Shown in pieces: positions 7,701 through 15,825 of a DNA stretch of 17,298 nt. The translations under genes and the position numbers were made by a program. This stretch comes from Sulfitobacter sp. (GTDB lineage: Bacteria; Pseudomonadota; Alphaproteobacteria; Rhodobacterales; Rhodobacteraceae): assembly GCA_024636395.1 (NCBI GenBank), contig JAGXHD010000247.1, forward strand, positions 1 to 17,298, read 5' to 3'. The notes under the pieces are model-generated. The model had not been told where the DNA came from and did not search any database. It was given only the letters and a program-made list of their open reading frames with translations. Within the stretch, counting starts at the first letter, position 1. The number at the start of each line of letters is the position of its first letter.

Positions 7701-8468
7701 ATGGCTGATACCGCACAAATGCAAGTTTCCGACCAAGTCGCAATTTCAATCCAGAATATGAACAAATGGTACGGCACGTTCCACGTGCTGCGCGACATTG
7801 ATCTGACAGTATATCAGGGCGAGCGGATTGTGGTTTGCGGCCCTTCGGGCTCGGGCAAATCGACGCTCATCCGCTGTATCAATGCATTGGAAGAGCACCA
7901 GAAGGGCTCCATCGAAGTTGATGGAACATTGCTGTCGTCAGACCTCAAGAACATCGATAAGATCCGCTCGGAAGTCGGCATGTGTTTCCAGCACTTCAAC
8001 CTGTTCCCGCATCTGTCTATCCTTGAGAACCTGACGCTGGCACCAATCTGGGTCCGGAAGACACCAAAGAAGGAAGCAATCGAAGTTGCGATGCACTTTC
8101 TTGAGAAGGTGAAAATTCCCGATCAGGCCGATAAATATCCCGGACAGCTGTCCGGTGGTCAGCAGCAGCGCGTCGCGATTGCACGTTCCTTGTGCATGAA
8201 GCCGCGCATCATGCTCTTTGACGAACCAACTTCAGCGCTCGATCCGGAGATGATCAAGGAAGTGCTCGATACGATGATCGAACTCGCTGAAGAAGGCATG
8301 ACGATGATTTGTGTGACCCACGAAATGGGCTTTGCACGTCAGGTGGCCAACCGGGTGATCTTTATGGATCAGGGCCAGATCGTAGAGCAGAACGAGCCGG
8401 AGGAATTCTTTAAAAACCCGCAAAGCCCGCGCACCAAGCTGTTTCTCAGCCAGATTTTGGGCCACTAA
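7701..8468 (+). CDS. bztD: Amino-acid ABC transporter ATPase (BztD/AapP type)
   Basis: A 255-residue nucleotide-binding subunit of a polar amino-acid transporter (GlnQ/HisP class). It has Walker A GPSGSGKST (47-55), Q-loop Gln97, signature LSGGQQQR (150-157), Walker B IMLFDE with Glu175, D-loop SALD (178-181) and switch His207. TAAGGAGG, overlapping the bztC stop, lies 8 bases before the ATG at 7701. A nearer out-of-frame ATG at 7694 opens only four codons and is too close to the ribosome binding site. It is the last gene of the operon and ends just before a GAAA-loop hairpin. All catalytic residues are intact. Confidence 0.96.
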   Translation: MADTAQMQVSDQVAISIQNMNKWYGTFHVLRDIDLTVYQGERIVVCGPSGSGKSTLIRCINALEEHQKGSIEVDGTLLSSDLKNIDKIRSEVGMCFQHFNLFPHLSILENLTLAPIWVRKTPKKEAIEVAMHFLEKVKIPDQADKYPGQLSGGQQQRVAIARSLCMKPRIMLFDEPTSALDPEMIKEVLDTMIELAEEGMTMICVTHEMGFARQVANRVIFMDQGQIVEQNEPEEFFKNPQSPRTKLFLSQILGH

Positions 8469-8493
8469 GCGCGATAGAGATGGTCAAGACCAA

Positions 8494-8519
8494 AGGGGCG
8501 GAGGGAAACCTCCGCCCTT
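8494..8519. terminator. Bidirectional hairpin terminator between bztD and the SixA-type gene
   Basis: Bases 8494-8504 pair with 8509-8519 over 11 positions (one G-T wobble), closing a GAAA tetraloop on the plus strand. Only short T-runs follow on either strand. It sits between convergent genes and probably serves both. The TAA stop of the minus-strand gene (8518-8520) is partly inside the stem. Confidence 0.75.
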
Positions 8520-9012
8520 AGTCTGTGAGGTCATGAGGGACAATAAAATGCTTTGGGTGTCCTGAGCCCGCGCGAAGCTCCGACCAAGCGGAGATGTCAA
8601 AAGCCAGCACTAATGTGGCGCAGGTGGGGAACCTGTCAAAATCGAAGTGGTCTGGTGGGTATTGCACAAGTTCGCTCGCGAGCAGCGCGCTGCCGGGGTT
8701 GTGGGCGACCATGAGAACGAGATTCCCCGTTTGCTCGCGTAGAATGCGGGCCATCACGTCTGGGTCGGCGAGGTAGAGATCGCGTGTAAACACCGTGGAA
8801 CTGTTCGACAGCCCTAGCAGTTCAAGCGTCTGACGGGTCCGCGCGGCATCTGAACAGAGGACCTCATCAGGGTTCAAATCTGTTTTCCGAAGCCAGTCGC
8901 CCATCGCGACCGCACTTTTGATGCCCCGCTCGTTCAATGCCCGCTTATGATCGGTGGTCCCGGGCTTGGACCAGTCCGATTTTGCATGGCGCATTAGGAT
9001 CAAACGTTTCAT
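8518..9012 (-). CDS. SixA-type histidine phosphatase
   Basis: A 164-residue histidine phosphatase of the COG2062 SixA branch. The N-terminal RHAKSDW (8-14) carries the phospho-accepting His9. SDAARTRQT (54-62) supplies a conserved Arg, and AHNPG contains the second His (104). E. coli SixA dephosphorylates phosphohistidine on phosphotransfer proteins; whether this one does is unknown. There is no signal peptide, so it is cytoplasmic. The ATG at 9012 starts 9 bases after argB with no clear ribosome binding site, suggesting coupling to argB. It is the last gene of the yidC-MOSC-engB-argB string and ends in the shared terminator. Confidence 0.88.
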   Translation of the reverse strand: MKRLILMRHAKSDWSKPGTTDHKRALNERGIKSAVAMGDWLRKTDLNPDEVLCSDAARTRQTLELLGLSNSSTVFTRDLYLADPDVMARILREQTGNLVLMVAHNPGSALLASELVQYPPDHFDFDRFPTCATLVLAFDISAWSELRAGSGHPKHFIVPHDLTD

Positions 9013-9021
9013 GCAGCTGGT

Positions 9022-9885
9022 TCAGCCTGCCCGAATGATCGAACCGGCGCCGTGCTCGGTGAAGAGCTCCAGCAGGCATGCATTGGGGGCCCTGCCATCC
9101 AGAATAACTGCGGCACGCACGCCGGCGTTCAGGGCATCGAGTGCTGTCTGTGTTTTGGGGATCATGCCCCCTGCGATGACACCATCCGCTGTCATCTGCT
9201 CGATCTGTGAGGCGGTCAGCTCTGTCAGAACCTCGCCCGCTGCGTTCTTGACACCCGATACATCTGTAAGAAGCAAAAGGCGGTCGGCCTTGAGTGCTGC
9301 GGCAATGGCCCCTGCGGCTGTGTCACCGTTTATGTTGAATGTCTCGCCGTTCATGCCCATTCCGAGAGGCGCAATGACGGGTATAAGTTCCTTTTCAGCC
9401 ATGTCCCAAAGCAGCCGCGGGTTCACTTTTGTGGGCTTCCCGACGAGGCCCAGGACCTCATCCTCCGGCTCGCAGATGATGAGCCCGCTGTCTTTGCCAG
9501 ACACACCGACCGCACGGCCTCCCTGGGCGGATATCGCCTGCACGATCTTGGCGTTCACCAGCCCGGACAACACCATCTCCACGACTTCCATGGTCGCTGC
9601 GTCGGTCACACGCTTGCCATTCACGAACTCTGATTTGATATCAAGCCGTTTGAGCATATCGTTGATCATCGGCCCGCCGCCGTGCACGATGACGGGGTTC
9701 ACGCCGACTTGCCGCATCAAAACCACGTCACGGGCAAATTCCATCATCGCGTCGTCGCTGCCCATCGCATGGCCGCCGAGCTTGATCACCACTGTCGCAT
9801 CATTATAGCGCTGCATATAAGGCAACGCCTGTGAGAGGGTGGCGGCGGTTGCTGCCCAGTCGCGGTTCATGTCTTGTGTTCTCAT
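9022..9885 (-). CDS. argB: Acetylglutamate kinase
   Basis: A 287-residue N-acetyl-L-glutamate kinase, the second step of arginine synthesis. Motifs are KLGGHAMG (35-42, Lys35), VHGGGP (67-72), NINGDTAAG (184-192, Asp188) and GGMIPK (239-244, Lys244), which match the phosphoryl-transfer residues. About 30 residues precede the first strand. This N-terminal helix is typical of arginine-inhibited hexameric enzymes, so feedback control by arginine is inferred. I chose the ATG at 9885 (MRTQDMNRDW) because GGGGA lies 8 bases upstream. An ATG at 9915 would add 10 residues but has no ribosome binding site, and one at 9870 is also possible. It follows engB by 36 bases. Confidence 0.96.
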   Translation of the reverse strand: MRTQDMNRDWAATAATLSQALPYMQRYNDATVVIKLGGHAMGSDDAMMEFARDVVLMRQVGVNPVIVHGGGPMINDMLKRLDIKSEFVNGKRVTDAATMEVVEMVLSGLVNAKIVQAISAQGGRAVGVSGKDSGLIICEPEDEVLGLVGKPTKVNPRLLWDMAEKELIPVIAPLGMGMNGETFNINGDTAAGAIAAALKADRLLLLTDVSGVKNAAGEVLTELTASQIEQMTADGVIAGGMIPKTQTALDALNAGVRAAVILDGRAPNACLLELFTEHGAGSIIRAG

Positions 9886-9921
9886 ATTATTGATCCCCGT
9901 GTCTGCGCGGATCATAGGCGC

Positions 9922-10575
9922 TTATTCAAGCGTGGCAATAACCGACCGGAGCGTGGGGATGCCCCAGCCTTTCTCCGAGGAGGTCACGATGATCTCAGGA
10001 TAGGCGGCGGGATGTTTGGCCAGCGCACCGCGCACCTGATCGAGGACCTTCGCTCTCTCGACCTCCTTGACCTTGTCAGCCTTTGTCAGCACCGCTTGAA
10101 ACGTCACGGCCGCGCTGTCGAGCAAGCTCATAATCTCGTCATCGACTGATTTCACACCGTGGCGCGCGTCGATCAAGACAAAGGCGCGGCGCAGCGTCTG
10201 GCGTCCTTGCAGGAATTGCTTCAGTAGACGCTGCCATTTCTCGACCACGGGCAGGGGGGCATTGGCGTAGCCATAGCCGGGCAGATCGACGAGGTAGAGA
10301 TCCTCACCGGCGGTGAAGTAGTTTATCTCCTGAGTGCGGCCCGGGGTATTTGACGCGCGTGCGAGCGCTTTCATGCCCGTGAGCGCATTTATTAGGGTGG
10401 ATTTGCCGACATTTGAGCGGCCCGCAAAACAAACCTCGAGGCGGTCCGCTTCGGGCAGCCCTGACATCGCGACCACGCCTTTGACAAATTCGGTTTGGCC
10501 CGCAAAGAGTAAGCGGCCTTTTTCCATCGTTTGCGGATCAGGTTCTTCGGCGAGGGGGAAGGGCAGCTGTGTCAT
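9922..10575 (-). CDS. engB: Ribosome biogenesis GTPase EngB (YihA/YsxC)
   Basis: A 217-residue single-domain GTPase of the EngB family, needed for assembly of the large ribosomal subunit. G1 is GRSNVGKS (52-59), followed by NTPGRTQ, G3 DLPGYG (97-102), G4 TKAD (164-167) and G5 SSE (199-201). I chose the ATG at 10575, which overlaps the MOSC stop by 4 bases (ATGA); the open frame runs 76 codons further but only over the MOSC gene. The ribosome binding site is weak, consistent with translational coupling. Size and motifs are normal for the family. Confidence 0.96.
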   Translation of the reverse strand: MTQLPFPLAEEPDPQTMEKGRLLFAGQTEFVKGVVAMSGLPEADRLEVCFAGRSNVGKSTLINALTGMKALARASNTPGRTQEINYFTAGEDLYLVDLPGYGYANAPLPVVEKWQRLLKQFLQGRQTLRRAFVLIDARHGVKSVDDEIMSLLDSAAVTFQAVLTKADKVKEVERAKVLDQVRGALAKHPAAYPEIIVTSSEKGWGIPTLRSVIATLE

Positions 10576-11312
10576 ATTAATTCCAGTCTGTCGCCCAGGG
10601 CAACTTCGCCACCCTTGATGACCGTAACATAGATACCAAAATCCTGATGTCCCAATGTGTTGAGCGCTTTGAGAGTGTCGACGTCGCGTAAGCCAGTGTC
10701 GGTATTGACCGTGGTGGCGAGGCATCGCGTGATGCGCTCCTCGACTCTCATCTGCACCGATCCGAGCTTCAGTTCCCGTCCGATCCAATCGAATTCGGCC
10801 CAAGCGGTCGCACCTTCGAGCCAGATATTGCCGCGCCAGCGCTCAGGCTGCAACGGCTGTCCGGTAAGGGTCTTGATAGCGGCATGCGAGGTGGCATTGC
10901 ATAACGAGAGGGATGGGAAGGGGGTGTCTGTGAAGCTTCTGCCATCAAGCCTCACAACCTTTGCAGGTTGCGCGCGGTCACTGGCGACAAGCGGACGAAC
11001 CCACTCGAGCAGGGCCTCGGGGTCGTGGTCGGGCTGTACCGTAAAAGCAGGATAGTCAGGATGCTGAAGTGTTATCGTTTCGCTCGCCTCATCCAGCGTT
11101 GCCGTAATGGCCATAAGGGACGGTGATTTGGCGCCACGGCTGAAGTTCTGGCAAGCGGCCCATGTGCCTGTCTCTGCGTTTGCCGCTTCGTGGGCGATGG
11201 CCCAGAGGCGGTCGTATGGCATGGCTTGTCCGGCAGTCAACGTGACACGCTCAAGCGCCTCACGCCCGTGGCTTTTGATCGGGTGACGCCATAGCGCCGT
11301 TACCTCGATCAC
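10572..11312 (-). CDS. MOSC domain protein (YcbX/mARC-like)
   Basis: A 246-residue protein with an N-terminal beta-barrel MOSC_N region (VTALWRHPIKSHGRE; PYDRLWAIA) and a C-terminal MOSC domain, about 115-246 (RGNIWLEG, FDWIGRELKLG). It keeps the conserved cysteine (C197 in TRCLAT), which in mARC-type enzymes binds the molybdenum cofactor. The likely role is a cytoplasmic molybdoenzyme or sulfur-carrier protein; the substrate is unknown. It lacks the C-terminal ferredoxin domain seen in E. coli YcbX, so any electron donor must be separate. The start is GTG at 11312, overlapping the yidC stop (GTGA). Its position between yidC and engB does not reveal a function. Confidence 0.88.
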   Translation of the reverse strand: MIEVTALWRHPIKSHGREALERVTLTAGQAMPYDRLWAIAHEAANAETGTWAACQNFSRGAKSPSLMAITATLDEASETITLQHPDYPAFTVQPDHDPEALLEWVRPLVASDRAQPAKVVRLDGRSFTDTPFPSLSLCNATSHAAIKTLTGQPLQPERWRGNIWLEGATAWAEFDWIGRELKLGSVQMRVEERITRCLATTVNTDTGLRDVDTLKALNTLGHQDFGIYVTVIKGGEVALGDRLELI

Positions 11313-13129
11313 TTTTTCGTCTCAGCTTTTGCTTTCTTGCGAAAGGCGCCCGTCATATTGCCAAGCAGGTCAGGCTTGTAGCCTTGGCTCCGCATGATCA
11401 GGTACTGCTGTGTGAACGTGATGGTATTGTTCGCGATCCAGTAGACGACCAGTCCTGAGGCAAATCCGCCCAGCATGAACATGAAAACCCATGGCATCCA
11501 TGCAAAGATCATTTGCTGGGTTGGATCTGTGGGGGCGGGGTTCAGCTTTTGCTGCAACCACATGGAAATGCCAAGCAGGAGAGGCAGAATGCCGATGAAC
11601 ACCAGCGCCATGATGCTGCCCACCTCCGGCGTGCCCCAAGGAAACAGGCCGTAGAAGTTGAAAATGGAGGTTGGATCAGGCGCACTCAGATCCTGAAAAG
11701 GGCCGAAGAACGGAGCATGCCGCAATTCGATCGTGACGAAAATAACTTTGTAGAGCGAGAAAAAGATCGGGATTTGCATCAGGATCGGCAAGCAGCCTGC
11801 AGCGGGATTCACCTTCTCTTTCTTGTACAGAGCCATCATGCCCTGCTGGAGCTTCTGTTTGTCGTCTCCAGCGGATTCCTTGAGCTTTTCCATCTTTGGC
11901 TGAAGCTCTTTCATCTTGGCCATCGAAACATAGGATTTATAGGCAAGAGGGAACAAAAGCGCTTTGATAAACAGCGTCAGAGCTATGATCGCGATGCCCA
12001 TGTTGCCGATCAGGATGTTAAACTGGTGCAGGAGCCAGAAGATCGGCTTGGTGAAAAATGAGAACCAGCCCCAATCAATCGCATCGATAAAGTTGTAAAC
12101 ACCGGCCTCCTCATAGGCTTTCAGAACGTCCCACTCCTTCGCGCCCGCGAAAAACTGTGTGGTGTTCATGATTGTCGCGCCGGGAGCCACAGTTTGGACA
12201 GGGCTTACCGCCTCAGTCTGATAAATGTCGCGGCGCTCATCGTATTTGGCCACCGACTTGAAGGCTGTTCCCTGGATCGGTACGAGAACGCTCATCCAGT
12301 AGTGATCTGTGAAGCCGATCCAGCCATTTTCGGTGATGTTGCGCTCTTCGGTTCGCGCGCCCGCCCGCTGATTGAACTCAAATTCGGGCATCTTGTCCCA
12401 GTCAATCTCGGAGTATTCGCCATCGGTCATCGCCACGACGCCTTCATGAAGGATGAAGAAATTCTTTAGATCCGGGGGGATGCCATGACGGGCGAGCACA
12501 GCGTAGGGCGCCATTGAAGCAGCTGCATCGCTGTTGTTTTGGACGGATTGCGTGATCGTGAACATGAAATCGGAGTCAATTGCGATTTCTTTCGTGAACA
12601 GAAGCCCCGCCCCATTGTCCCATCTGAGCGTGACCGGTGTGTCGACGCCAAGCGTCTCGCCAGAGGCCAGCTGCCAGAGTGTGTTTGGTCCGGGCACCGC
12701 TGTTGGGTCGACCCCTGCCGCCGCTGCCCAGCCATGCAGTGCATATTGTGCATTGGGCTCATTTGCTGGAAAGAGGATTTCGACGATTGTTCCGTCATCT
12801 TCCAGCGATGTTTCATAGTCGTTCAGTGAAAGATCATCGATCCGCCCGCCCAGCAACGACAGTGAGCCGCTGACCCGCGCAGTCTCGATCGGTACGCGTG
12901 GCGCACTTGCGATCGCACTGGGCGCGGTTTCTGTGGTCGCGCTCGTCGCATCGGAGGGAATATCGGCCGGTGGTGTCGCCAGAGAGCCTTCAGCCGGTGC
13001 GGTTTGCGATGTTACCGCATTGTCCACGGTGACATCCGGCTCCGGTGGCGGAAAAAGCACAAACCATACAAGGATCACGACAAAGCTGAGCGCTGTCGCG
13101 ATGATGAGATTCTTGTTCTGATCGTCCAT
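11309..13129 (-). CDS. yidC: Membrane protein insertase YidC
   Basis: A 606-residue YidC of the Gram-negative long form. The first membrane segment is at about 7-26 (NLIIATALSFVVILVWFVLF), followed by a Pro/Ala/Thr-rich linker and a large periplasmic domain at about 80-345. The Oxa1-like core spans about 355-585 with SMAKMKELQP, KEKVNPAAGCLPILMQIP and the ending FTQQYLIMRSQGYKP. The groove position that is Arg in E. coli is Lys389 here (LFIKALLFPL), which preserves the positive charge. The tail is lysine-rich. The ATG at 13129 is preferred over one 15 codons upstream because AGGTGG lies 8 bases before it and family proteins begin MDDQN. It heads the five-gene minus-strand string. Confidence 0.96.
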   Translation of the reverse strand: MDDQNKNLIIATALSFVVILVWFVLFPPPEPDVTVDNAVTSQTAPAEGSLATPPADIPSDATSATTETAPSAIASAPRVPIETARVSGSLSLLGGRIDDLSLNDYETSLEDDGTIVEILFPANEPNAQYALHGWAAAAGVDPTAVPGPNTLWQLASGETLGVDTPVTLRWDNGAGLLFTKEIAIDSDFMFTITQSVQNNSDAAASMAPYAVLARHGIPPDLKNFFILHEGVVAMTDGEYSEIDWDKMPEFEFNQRAGARTEERNITENGWIGFTDHYWMSVLVPIQGTAFKSVAKYDERRDIYQTEAVSPVQTVAPGATIMNTTQFFAGAKEWDVLKAYEEAGVYNFIDAIDWGWFSFFTKPIFWLLHQFNILIGNMGIAIIALTLFIKALLFPLAYKSYVSMAKMKELQPKMEKLKESAGDDKQKLQQGMMALYKKEKVNPAAGCLPILMQIPIFFSLYKVIFVTIELRHAPFFGPFQDLSAPDPTSIFNFYGLFPWGTPEVGSIMALVFIGILPLLLGISMWLQQKLNPAPTDPTQQMIFAWMPWVFMFMLGGFASGLVVYWIANNTITFTQQYLIMRSQGYKPDLLGNMTGAFRKKAKAETKK

Positions 13130-13165
13130 TGGCACCGCCACCTGATGTCTGAAAACTGTCTGGTC

Positions 13166-13194
13166 GGTACACAACGGGCAGGGCCAAAGGTCAA
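13166..13194 (-). promoter_or_regulatory. Candidate yidC promoter
   Basis: Read on the minus strand, TTGACC (13194-13189, preceded by C) is followed after 17 bases by TGTACC (13171-13166). The -35 is good and the -10 weak. The 11-mer CTTGACCTTTG is identical to that upstream of bztA. The predicted start lies about 30 bases before the yidC ATG. The rest of the 119-base gap holds only a small tandem GGTGTTTTC / GGTGTTTTTC (13228-13246) just past the EAL gene. Confidence 0.4.
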
Positions 13195-13248
13195 GCGGAT
13201 TCGGGTCTACCGGTTAGCTTGATCTAGGTGTTTTCGGTGTTTTTCAGC

Positions 13249-14811
13249 TTATTTTTGGCGGCCCTGTATGATCTTTGGAACATCGAGCAGTTTGGTGTTG
13301 TGCATGTTGATCCAGTCCAGTGTCTGATCGAAGGGCATCGGTCGGGCAATGCCGAAACCTTGGACATGGTCGCAGCCGAGTTGCGCCAGCAGCACATGCT
13401 CACCCACGGTTTCGACCCCTTCGGCAAGTGTTTCGACCTGCAGTCTCTCGGCCATCGTCAGGATCGCACTGATCATCCGCTGTTGCTCCGGATCCCGATC
13501 AGCCTTCATTACAAAGCTTCTGTCGATCTTGATCCGGCTCACGGCAAAGCGCCGAATAGATGAGAGCGAGGCATTTCCAGTACCGAAATCGTCTAGGTCT
13601 ATGCGGCAGCCCAAATTGCCCAATGCGTTAATATTGCGTGTGATCATGTCGTCAGGTGCGCTGGCAACGACCGTCTCGAGTACTTCTACCGCCAATCGGT
13701 TGGGGGTGAGCTCAAACCGGTCCAAATCCCATTTTATCTTCTCCAGCAGACGCGGATTGCTTAACTCCGATCCGGCAAAGTTGACTCCGACCTGTGGGAT
13801 ACACACTCCCGCGGCATCCCACTGCTTCAGAGCACTAAAGCTGTGGTACATCATCACTTCCGCCAAGCGCTCCAACAAGTTTGCGGTCTCTATGGCGGGC
13901 AAAAACTCGACGGGAGAGATCACGCCGCGGACAGGATGGGTCCAACGGGCCAATGCTTCAAACCCGGTGATACGCCCCGTGTCGGTGCACAATTGTGGCT
14001 GGAACCATGGTTTGATTTCGCCACTGTCCAGCGCAGTGACGACGTCTTCGTTCAGCGCTCTGCGGCTTTTGCGTTCCTGGTGCATCTGATCGGAGTAAGC
14101 GCGGATGCTTGACGCACCACGGGCTTGGGCACTGCGCAGCGCAATACAGGCGGCCTCGATCCACTCGGATGCCTTACCCTCCGGCGCCCGGGTGTGCTGA
14201 CAGAATCCGATGCAGACATCCGTATAGATTATCGTGCCGTCGAGTGAAAACGGCTCCTCTGCCGCCGCCTGAAGGCGCCCGGCAAGCTGTATGCACAGTT
14301 CAAGCGACAGTTGCCGGACGGGGGTCACGCAGACTGCAAAACGCGCATCGCCAATCTGGCCGATCACATCCCCGTCGCGCATGACACCCGTGAGGCGTTC
14401 ACCCATGTGCTGAATGATGCTATCGCCTGCGGCGGGGCCGTGCCGATCAACGAGGTCAGTAAACCCCTCGATTTCAATAATATGCAGGCATGAATTAAGG
14501 TCCCCGGCAGTCGCTTGCGCAAAAATTGTTTCGCAACGCTCCATCATCGGGGCGCGTGCGAGTAATCCATTTCTGGTCAAACCGCCGGTCTGGAGATGTC
14601 CGACTGTCGCACCGACGCCGCCTGATAGCAGATAGGCCGCAGGCACCAAGGCAGCTACGACGAGCAGGGCGCCTTCACCGCCGAACCAGTATGCGGCCAG
14701 AGAGAAGGCCGGGATAAACGCCAGGGCAGGCGGGCCGGTCAGCAGGTCAAAAGCGCGTTTGCGGAAGGCAGCGAACCGCTTTGAGAAATGATTTTTTTGT
14801 TTGTCCGGCAC
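13249..14811 (-). CDS. Membrane-anchored protein with degenerate GGDEF and intact EAL domains (predicted c-di-GMP phosphodiesterase)
   Basis: A 520-residue inner-membrane protein. A basic N-terminus (KQKNHFSKRFAAFRKR) is followed by two hydrophobic segments at about 27-43 and 46-64. A GGDEF-fold domain at about 95-240 has GDARF (154-158) in place of GGDEF, so it should not make c-di-GMP. The EAL domain at about 255-500 keeps FEALARW (Glu285), Asn344, Glu376, Glu379, DDFGTG (407-412), Lys428, Asp430, AEGVET (Glu464) and Gln484, so it should hydrolyse c-di-GMP. The start is GTG at 14811, supported by GGAGGG at 14823-14818, 6 bases away. It follows ttcA by 102 bases containing a palindrome. The output process is unknown; surface attachment or motility is typical for the class. 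Confidence 0.93.
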   Translation of the reverse strand: MPDKQKNHFSKRFAAFRKRAFDLLTGPPALAFIPAFSLAAYWFGGEGALLVVAALVPAAYLLSGGVGATVGHLQTGGLTRNGLLARAPMMERCETIFAQATAGDLNSCLHIIEIEGFTDLVDRHGPAAGDSIIQHMGERLTGVMRDGDVIGQIGDARFAVCVTPVRQLSLELCIQLAGRLQAAAEEPFSLDGTIIYTDVCIGFCQHTRAPEGKASEWIEAACIALRSAQARGASSIRAYSDQMHQERKSRRALNEDVVTALDSGEIKPWFQPQLCTDTGRITGFEALARWTHPVRGVISPVEFLPAIETANLLERLAEVMMYHSFSALKQWDAAGVCIPQVGVNFAGSELSNPRLLEKIKWDLDRFELTPNRLAVEVLETVVASAPDDMITRNINALGNLGCRIDLDDFGTGNASLSSIRRFAVSRIKIDRSFVMKADRDPEQQRMISAILTMAERLQVETLAEGVETVGEHVLLAQLGCDHVQGFGIARPMPFDQTLDWINMHNTKLLDVPKIIQGRQK

Positions 14812-14852
14812 AGGCTACCCTCCGATCCGGGCCGCGTGTGCAGTCCGATTAA

Positions 14853-14888
14853 TTAACCCTAGCGGGAATCAGTGCAAGCTGGGGTTAA
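14853..14888. promoter_or_regulatory. 11-bp imperfect palindrome between ttcA and the EAL gene
   Basis: Arm 14853-14863 (TTAACCCTAGC) pairs with 14878-14888 (GCTGGGGTTAA) in 11 positions with one T-G wobble, around a 14-base centre. On the minus strand TTGCAC (14876-14871) lies in the centre and a possible -10 in the AT-rich TTAATTAAT just beyond the second arm. It may be an operator over the promoter of the EAL gene, or a weak terminator for ttcA, as no real T-run follows. The half-sites recall TTAA-type CtrA sites, but the TTAA-N7-TTAA spacing is absent. Confidence 0.45.
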
Positions 14889-14913
14889 CGCCGACCGGAA
14901 TACTGGGAGAAGA

Positions 14914-15753
14914 TTACCTTAAAGTTTCCGCATCCCGGCTCAGTGCAACAAAATCGAACAAAAGGGGATCAAGCAGATGCGAAGGCTGGGCGTTTGTCAG
15001 CGCGCGGAACATGGTCTGGCGGCGTCCGGGGCTGTTTTGCTCCCATCCATCGAGAATCGCTTTGACCTGCTGGCGTTGCAACCCATCCTGCGAGCCGCAC
15101 AGATCGCATGGGATGATCGGGTAGCGCATCGCTGCCGCAAACTTTTCGCAATCGTCCTCCGCCACATGGGCAAGAGGGCGATACACAAACAGATCGCCCT
15201 CCTCGTTGAGAAGTTTCGGGGGCATCGTCGCCAGCCTGCCGCCGTGAAACAAGTTCATGAAAAATGTCTCAAGTATGTCGTCGCGGTGATGACCCAAAAC
15301 CACGGCAGAGCAGCCTTCTTCACGCGCGATCCGGTATAGATTGCCGCGCCTCAGCCGCGAGCACAGCGCGCAAAACGTGCGGCCCTGCGGGATTTTATCC
15401 ATCACGATCGAATAGGTGTCACGGTATTCGATCCGGTGCTGCACGCCCATTTTCTCGAGAAACTCGGGAAGTACAGTTGCGGGAAACCCGGGCTGGCCCT
15501 GATCGAGATTGCAGGCCAGAAGCTCGACCGGCAGCAGGCCGCGCCACTTCAATTCATGCAAAACGGCGAGTAGTGTATAGCTGTCCTTGCCCCCTGACAG
15601 GCACACCAGCCACTTCGTGCCCGGCTCGATCATGCCATATTGCTCAATCGCTTCACGGGTCTGGCGCACGATCCGCTTGCGCAGTTTCTTGAAGGCGACG
15701 GTACGCGGTGCGCCGCGGAAAAGCGGGTGAATTTCTTCGGGATGATCCAGCAT
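14914..15753 (-). CDS. ttcA: tRNA 2-thiocytidine-32 synthetase TtcA
   Basis: A 279-residue TtcA, the iron-sulfur ATP pyrophosphatase that thiolates cytidine 32 of certain tRNAs. The PP-loop is SGGKDS (53-58). Cluster-binding cysteines are in CALC (128-131) and CDLC (216-219). The conserved GHHRDDILETFFMNLFHGG (about 154-172) is present. The ATG at 15753 has AAGGAG (15765-15760) 6 bases upstream. It is divergent from the lipoprotein gene across 72 bases and upstream of the EAL gene on the same strand. Length and motifs are normal and nothing is missing. Confidence 0.95.
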   Translation of the reverse strand: MLDHPEEIHPLFRGAPRTVAFKKLRKRIVRQTREAIEQYGMIEPGTKWLVCLSGGKDSYTLLAVLHELKWRGLLPVELLACNLDQGQPGFPATVLPEFLEKMGVQHRIEYRDTYSIVMDKIPQGRTFCALCSRLRRGNLYRIAREEGCSAVVLGHHRDDILETFFMNLFHGGRLATMPPKLLNEEGDLFVYRPLAHVAEDDCEKFAAAMRYPIIPCDLCGSQDGLQRQQVKAILDGWEQNSPGRRQTMFRALTNAQPSHLLDPLLFDFVALSRDAETLR

Positions 15754-15825
15754 CTCGCACTCCTTGGGGTGTTGATTTCATCTACATCACGTTAGGTCTG
15801 AACTAAAGCATTTGGAGGAACTGGA

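Noticed and set aside
8954..9808. Long plus-strand open frame (284 codons) opposite argB
   Set aside because: It runs antisense to a fully conserved ArgB, its product is Ser/Pro/Thr-rich and low in recognisable motifs, and it has no ribosome binding site. GC-rich codon use explains it.
13228..13246. Tandem GGTGTTTTC / GGTGTTTTTC downstream of the EAL gene
   Set aside because: Only two short, imperfect copies; no repeat array or terminator structure.
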